A stretch of DNA of 20,126 bases. Origin: a virus. The notes under the pieces were generated by a model that was not told the DNA's origin, made no database searches, and was given only the letters and a program-made list of their open reading frames with translations. The stretch is from positions 1-20,126 of the IMG/VR virus record IMGVR_UViG_3300025425_000213, one strand, 5' to 3'. This document shows, one piece after another, positions 17,201 to 20,126 of the stretch. The first letter of the stretch is position 1; the number at the start of each line of letters is the position of its first letter. Both the position numbers and the translations under genes were made by a program.

Positions 17201-18709
17201 ATCGTCTTCACGGCGACGTGCGGCTAAGTCCAGCATGGGGGCGTTTTTACCAAGCATAGTGCTCTGGGCACCGCCGACATCGCCTAACTGTTGTTGCAGC
17301 TCATCAATTCTGTCAACAAGTTTGTCCGCTTTAGCAGGATCGAAGCTGGGGCCTGCCATCTTAGACAAGGACTCCTGCGCTTTAGCAAGCTGGGTCTGCA
17401 ACTGCACTTGTTGGCTAGCGGTGTCTTGAAATCCTGACGCTTTTAATTGCGCGTTTACGGTGCCTAGCTCAGAAGTCATGACACTACGTTGGTCACGGAG
17501 TTTTTTGTAGGTCTCCATGTCCTGAGCAGTAATGGCATCGCTCATTTGCTGCTGGTTGTCGTCAATGACACGCTCTAAATACTGGCGCTGCTCCATGAGC
17601 TGAGAGCCTTCTGGGGGAGCGGCTTCTTGTGATGCTTGGGGCTCAACAGCCTCCATACCGGGCAGAGTGCTCTGCGCTTGAGTACTTGCTTCAACATAGG
17701 GAACCGCACGAGTCTCGGTGCCGCCCTCAAGAAGCGATAGTTGATCTAGACGGGCTTGTTCAGCGGCTGTGGCTTCGTCAGCTACGCGTCGGTCTTCTGT
17801 AGCTACTACGTCCTTGGCCCGGCCTTGGGCACCAATGCGACTACCTGCCCCAAACAAACCACCAAGCGTGGCACCGCCGATGAAGTTGTCTAGGTACTCA
17901 CCGCGAGCTTGCTCGTCCATCATGTCGAGACCGGCCTGCATACGCTCAAATACCTGCTGACCCGCTTCGGTCAAACCCTCGATACCGGCGTTCTTGGCAA
18001 CCTGAATACCTCCGGATTTTACTAACCCTGCGGCAGAGGCTTCAGCTAATTTACGGGCAGCGCCGAGCGCTTCTTCTCTAGTTGCCTCACGGCCAAACTT
18101 ACCTAAGAGTTTATTTACGCCGGGCAGGAAGCGTAAGGCGGCAGTATCTAGCGCGGCTTGTGGGATAGCGGCAGCTACGGCAGCGCCCAGTTTAAGGTCT
18201 TCAGGGGCGGTGCCCTCTTCCAACTGGCGTGATAAGTTAGAACCTGTAAACTGAGTAGCAGACGCGGCCCCAGCGCCAAGCAAACCGGCGGCAGTAGCGC
18301 CAAGACCAAGGGCCCCAGATACAGGAGCGGTGCTTGCCAGACCAGCGGCAACAATAGGCGCAGCCATATAAGCAGCCGATTGTCCCAACAATCCCGTTAC
18401 GTAATCAATAGGATCTTCGGAGAACTCTGCTTGACGGTATATTTGCCCAGCTTTTTCGCGCTGTGCCTCAGAGTATTCCGCTCCGCCTTCGATACCCAGC
18501 CCGGCACCGATAGCGCCGATGTCACCTTTTAGGTTCTCAAAGCCTGATTTAACACCGGCGATAAAACCTGTTTCAGGCTCCGCTTTCGGGGGACCTAAGC
18601 CAAAGGCTTCAGGGAACTGTTCTATGGCTTTGGCGTATGCCGTTTGCTGGTCCATCCCTTCAGGGACTTCAATAGAGTTGCCGTTCGGAAGGGTTAGATA
18701 TTGCGCCAT
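11210..18709 (-). CDS. Giant virion-associated polyvalent protein with metallopeptidase motif and LPD38-like region
   Basis: This protein has 2499 residues. The N-terminus (MAQYLTLPNGNSIEVPEGM) is a short module common at the start of large phage proteins. A glycine/alanine-rich hydrophobic stretch follows at 106-155, then long charged, helix-rich coiled-coil sequence to about 1450. HEMIH at 1501-1505 with EFASE (Glu1554/Glu1558) fits the zinc site of polyvalent-protein metallopeptidases. From about 1680 to the end is the region seen in LPD38-type polyvalent proteins, with NFSRRG at 2142-2147 and MVPFFNAQIQG shortly after. Such proteins are carried in virions and injected with DNA, like T7 gp15/gp16. 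GAGGA (complement of 18721-18725) lies eleven bases before the ATG. No RNA-polymerase motif was seen. Confidence 0.85.
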   Translation of the reverse strand: MAQYLTLPNGNSIEVPEGMDQQTAYAKAIEQFPEAFGLGPPKAEPETGFIAGVKSGFENLKGDIGAIGAGLGIEGGAEYSEAQREKAGQIYRQAEFSEDPIDYVTGLLGQSAAYMAAPIVAAGLASTAPVSGALGLGATAAGLLGAGAASATQFTGSNLSRQLEEGTAPEDLKLGAAVAAAIPQAALDTAALRFLPGVNKLLGKFGREATREEALGAARKLAEASAAGLVKSGGIQVAKNAGIEGLTEAGQQVFERMQAGLDMMDEQARGEYLDNFIGGATLGGLFGAGSRIGAQGRAKDVVATEDRRVADEATAAEQARLDQLSLLEGGTETRAVPYVEASTQAQSTLPGMEAVEPQASQEAAPPEGSQLMEQRQYLERVIDDNQQQMSDAITAQDMETYKKLRDQRSVMTSELGTVNAQLKASGFQDTASQQVQLQTQLAKAQESLSKMAGPSFDPAKADKLVDRIDELQQQLGDVGGAQSTMLGKNAPMLDLAARRREDDNLLGKQMGAGREDSARTREVIDAETAALQRFGQESETPGASTVEAERLSFGAAKAITDLFGVGATDIVPVSETVTPMPRQQFKVANNQYNTLLTQVDKLSNSMVVSNREKADDIRDQINDIREKSDGYLKQVFDARADQDTALNEFTGALTDIRAGLYRQGTSGTLFNDTLANVQSNANEARAKYIKAALREAATHRRAAGRPALTRDEALKAADEMDGILNAALEEISTRSTADRSDAYKETRIVAPAQMRSGQIIKNAVLETRDSRPLAERPFGAPRAAQEVIIDSLSALPKIRDGLFGKRQAQVEKPLLRTQFAETEARKTSEAKGETATTLKGELARRTEFVRNKMAKMKEMRPAARDVLNEAADIMDEGKASRDLLDAVEGVVDAILANRQPRMSDLRAINDTLKAVEPTATEQREAGQKSLFDNTTERRREDKELGVIRKNFRALMSSPAVRNGQAAVAKAKEDIAKLEKQQAAAEQSANLKKKEKVAKVFRKVEDQRAEVQEVMYGARAIALADIQAARKAIFSPMVEATNKRLVAAKEGIQKAFAQANQEGITPDVQKRIDSLLEEIETQETALATVQDKYMETVDSSTVVVAAYRDFNVKFEQKILDRFTKDLDKAKKAANVPPAAVKQLADEAKVQRARVAQAEDAERTAKETAGRLRRELEQRMLKFRQAGSTAKQAALSAKGLTLQEDLARLQKILNSVDDVLEERKAAKGKRAIGPVTRTQSAAPASLRGGTEESKAGLGRTGTSQRLSEARGIKQRNVPITSAEMAAPADMSIEEFGKLSPEGQTAELNRRQMKADLKTLDTAKRTITRTRGTKEQIAEDKRIAEETFGIDTSNSKWRQKLRAELARQDATEAEALAADLQKVTKGRKNIADVIDEDVDSAEDNYLRENSQAYDAPSFTPVKVNVIKALRSGDAVRAAELLAESGATPFVRKLSGLLATLLGNVKVEMVSDLYVDGKRAAGSYESNKAVMQFDEEAVSEEVILHEMIHAVTLRLLKAPIDTLTDAQKAARVELESMFAAVKKNTNLAREYGITNIAEFASEMLSNRVLQNKLANVKWTGGGNMVTRFINKVLAFLGLKEGVDFNKQATQNILNLFEKAMPMTEGRQIDNVASVLRGVFPNTEPKFAAGISKEAQAAAGRQVARTSGFMASLFSPAAAAPESSKTNRALAWRTQLLDRFAPIEELLRKGVERGVIPDMQLFQTLYYMRFGEQVNQYVAQAASNGVVRRVKAADGTHTFEAVEGDNIARIAETLRDAGIGNEQAAEEMFTTWMAGLRAGQGQIGWDKLNFKDAKQAKADWDAVNKDVQNNSKIKDAFESARKQYRQYNKDLLTFLSDSGAMSRDEAVRLSALDYVPFYRKNGEEVELMIDREKIVKIGNLKNQPYLKELIGGEDSILPFFESALQNTRMILDMGMRNIQTKDVAYVLQKMGSAEIRKGSGPAGTNIVRFREGGEMKHAVIDDAYGVPADLLVKGLEGIKTTIPAVVRLMSYPANLLRKTVTIMPTYALRQAIRDPLNAWMVTGGNFAPIASSFKELTKMVGGKSETQSILQQAGAISSNVFTGDKQDITRILRDTVGGKAGWQKLVAKAEGFAIQGDSSTRAVLYNMYREKGMTHMQALLGSLESMNFSRRGVSPSMQFMSMMVPFFNAQIQGLDVLWRAGKGVSLFQKEMNVQALMLKRGFMMAAGTMAYAALMQDDESYKNATPEQRALNWFIPLPGVEASLRVPIPFELGYAFKSIPEMVFNVAFGDQKAGEAMKAFGALAYQTVPVGMPQGMKPIVEVATNYSFFTGSPVESDRMQGLTKSERYSPNTTELAKMLSAATFGTVSPMQVEHLVRGYTGSLGITLLQIPNVAIRPLTDQAERPTKLINEYPVIGTLFQPADGRGVVNAAYDRLEEFQQAKRTYNTMIAEGRGADAKAFAQKYSTEIALNSFGGSFRQEMGELAKLKRGIAASKTLTPDQKRDRVQEIKRLEIRMSRRIKDLS

Positions 18710-18771
18710 AACAGTGTAAGTCCTCGGATTTTGACAAAGCCCTCAGCTACCGGACGCCGGGGGTGTGCGTA

Positions 18772-20126
18772 TTATTGCAGCTTACCCTGTACCTGTCCAG
18801 TTGGTTTTGCGGACAGCGCCGGGCCTACGCCAAACATCGCCGCAAATGCAGCCCTGCTCAGTAGTGGCGTAAGCGCGGCTGTGGATTGGTTCTTGGTGAT
18901 GTAGTCCGCATAGGCCGTGTCCATATTGAACTTACCTTCAGAAGAATACTGAGATATGATGCGCTGCTGCTCTTCGTAGCCGCGAAGGGGGTCGCCTTTG
19001 CCTTTCGGGTCAAGCGAGCCGACCAAACGTTGTTCACTTGATGGCATCTCGGCAATAGCTCGCTGATTAGCTTGGTTAGACGTAGCAATAGCTCGCTGAT
19101 TAGCTTGGTTAGACGTAGCAATAGAGGTTTGGATCCTACCTTGATACTCTGTACCGGCAGCGCTAATACTGGCAGTAGCCAACGCACGCGCGGTCTCGGC
19201 ATTTGTCTGACCTTCGGTTGTTGCCAGTTTAAACATATTGTCGCTAAGACGGCCTTCGGCAGCAACCACACCCGCTTCGGCTGCTTTAGTACGAGAAAAC
19301 CGATCTTTCTTGTCGGAGCGCTTGGCATCTTCCAAAGAGTCGTAGGCGTCGAACAGCTTGTCTTTGCGGTCGTTGAGACTAGCCAGCCCCTTCTTGTAGC
19401 CGCCCATACCTTGCAACGCACCTTTACTAATGTTGGCAAAAGCGTTGGGGGACTCGCCGCCCATCATAGCCAGACCGGCCTCTAAGAAAGCTAAACCGTA
19501 GTTAGACTTTTCGTCTTTTTCCAGCTTACCCTCACGCTCTTTCAAACGCTTCTCTCTGCCTACGCCGTACTCACCCATCTCTTCTTGGAACTTCCTCTCG
19601 TCCGTCACGTTCTTGTTAGCAAAATCAACTTCTTTTTTGCCCTGCTTGGTAGCAATTTCTTCTGCCTTTGTGTTGTCAATGTCCTTGTAGAACGGCTTGA
19701 GCGCGGCGAGCTTCCCGGCAACATCCATCTCAGCCGGAGCTGCAGTAGCGGCGACTGGGGCAACGGGAGCAACCTGCTGAATTCCCGACGCCATATTAGC
19801 TCCATTATAGGGAGACTCATCGGGGTTATTTCCCGCTGCCGGGCCCGGCAGTGGCGCAGATCCGGGAATGTCACGGCGTGGGTCAATCTTAGCAAACCTA
19901 CTGCGCGCATCCGCTGCTCTGCGTTCTAGTTCTGGGGCCTGCGCTTTTTCCTTGCGGGCAACATCAAGCTCGGCTTTACGTTCGTTGATACTACTTAACC
20001 ACTCGTATGCTAAGCCGAGACCGCCCATCTCTTTTTTACGCTCAAACTCGGCACGTTCCGCGGTTGACATGGGAGGACTAGGCATGCGCCCATACTGCGG
20101 GTAGTTTGAGCCGCGTCGAGGGTCGG
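18772..20126 (-). CDS. Internal virion/ejection-like coiled-coil protein, 5'-incomplete
   Basis: The frame stays open from the TAA at 18772-18774 to the right edge. The ATG at 20083-20085 has no Shine-Dalgarno, and codons upstream encode continuing proline/arginine-rich sequence (GSNYPQYGRMPSPPM), so the real start is probably outside the window. The visible 451 residues are rich in Ala, Lys and Glu. There is an N-terminal charged helix, a Pro/Ala linker (VAPVAPVAATAAP), then LAFLEAGLAMMGG followed by ANISKGALQGMGGYKKGL, a pattern I associate with podophage internal virion proteins. Near the C-terminus is a perfect tandem repeat of AIATSNQANQR. It lies 62 bases upstream of the giant gene and probably shares its transcript. 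Confidence 0.78.
   Translation of the reverse strand, partial: DPRRGSNYPQYGRMPSPPMSTAERAEFERKKEMGGLGLAYEWLSSINERKAELDVARKEKAQAPELERRAADARSRFAKIDPRRDIPGSAPLPGPAAGNNPDESPYNGANMASGIQQVAPVAPVAATAAPAEMDVAGKLAALKPFYKDIDNTKAEEIATKQGKKEVDFANKNVTDERKFQEEMGEYGVGREKRLKEREGKLEKDEKSNYGLAFLEAGLAMMGGESPNAFANISKGALQGMGGYKKGLASLNDRKDKLFDAYDSLEDAKRSDKKDRFSRTKAAEAGVVAAEGRLSDNMFKLATTEGQTNAETARALATASISAAGTEYQGRIQTSIATSNQANQRAIATSNQANQRAIAEMPSSEQRLVGSLDPKGKGDPLRGYEEQQRIISQYSSEGKFNMDTAYADYITKNQSTAALTPLLSRAAFAAMFGVGPALSAKPTGQVQGKLQ
19052..19124 (-). repeat. 33-base in-frame tandem repeat, about 2.2 copies
   Basis: Two identical 33-base units at 19052-19084 and 19085-19117 are followed by a seven-base partial copy. 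Each unit encodes the eleven residues AIATSNQANQR (in some phase), so the repeat keeps frame and adds a polar helical turn. Complete identity at the DNA level suggests a recent duplication or slippage product, or an assembly artefact. Confidence 0.9.

Noticed and set aside
11210-18709. N4-like virion RNA polymerase as an explanation for the very large virion protein
   Set aside because: No T7-type RNA polymerase motifs were seen, and the recognisable parts are peptidase and LPD38-like.
18710-18771. Promoter in the gap before the giant minus-strand gene
   Set aside because: TTGTCA and TACACT are present on the minus strand but only 13 bases apart, and one overlaps the ribosome binding site region. 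TACACTGT is shared with the 6247 promoter, but eight bases is not persuasive.
18731-18771. Intrinsic terminator after the minus-strand coiled-coil gene
   Set aside because: CCGG-CGT-CCGG is a four-base-pair stem without a T-run.

Overview
This window looks like part of a tailed-bacteriophage genome, or an uncultured viral contig of that kind. Three things support this. The genes are packed tightly, and most neighbours overlap or lie within about 15 bases of each other. There is a complete phage-type DNA-replication set. There is also a very large virion-type polyvalent protein. No rRNA, tRNA, CRISPR array, insertion sequence or integrase is visible. The host is probably a Gram-negative bacterium: the strong AGGAG-type ribosome binding sites and the SleB-type wall hydrolase fit, but nothing in the sequence names the host.

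Plus-strand block, positions 1-11213 (17 genes, replication and DNA metabolism). It opens with the C-terminus of a SleB-like cell-wall hydrolase, cut by the window edge. Two small unknown proteins, a VRR-NUC nuclease and two more unknowns follow. Next are a family A DNA polymerase with a 3'-5' exonuclease and Leu at the position equivalent to E. coli Pol I Phe762, a small HExxH metallopeptidase, a four-cysteine PD-(D/E)XK (Cas4/RecB-like) nuclease, a minimal HNH-like protein and an SNF2-type helicase. The one real gap (6218-6284) carries a candidate sigma70 promoter whose spacer is exactly filled by a perfect inverted repeat. After it come a coiled-coil protein, a probable single-stranded-DNA-binding protein with a four-cysteine site and acidic tail, a helix-turn-helix protein, a 61-residue protein ending in a sliding-clamp-binding-like motif, a 956-residue primase-helicase fusion and a small conserved protein.

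Minus-strand block, positions 11210-20126 (virion genes). It holds a 2499-residue protein with an embedded HExxH metallopeptidase motif and an LPD38-like C-terminal region. Upstream of it is a 5'-incomplete, alanine-rich coiled-coil protein that resembles phage internal virion or ejection proteins. The two blocks converge tail to tail with their stop codons overlapping by three bases.

How the parts fit: the polymerase, primase-helicase and SSB-like protein make a near-complete phage replisome. The SNF2 helicase and three unrelated nucleases suit recombination, branched-DNA processing or host DNA breakdown. The HTH protein and the palindromic promoter may form a local regulatory switch. The points most worth following up are the clamp-motif microprotein, the palindrome in the promoter spacer, a hairpin that may bridge a Shine-Dalgarno site to its start codon, the Leu762-type polymerase, and the embedded peptidase in the giant virion protein.
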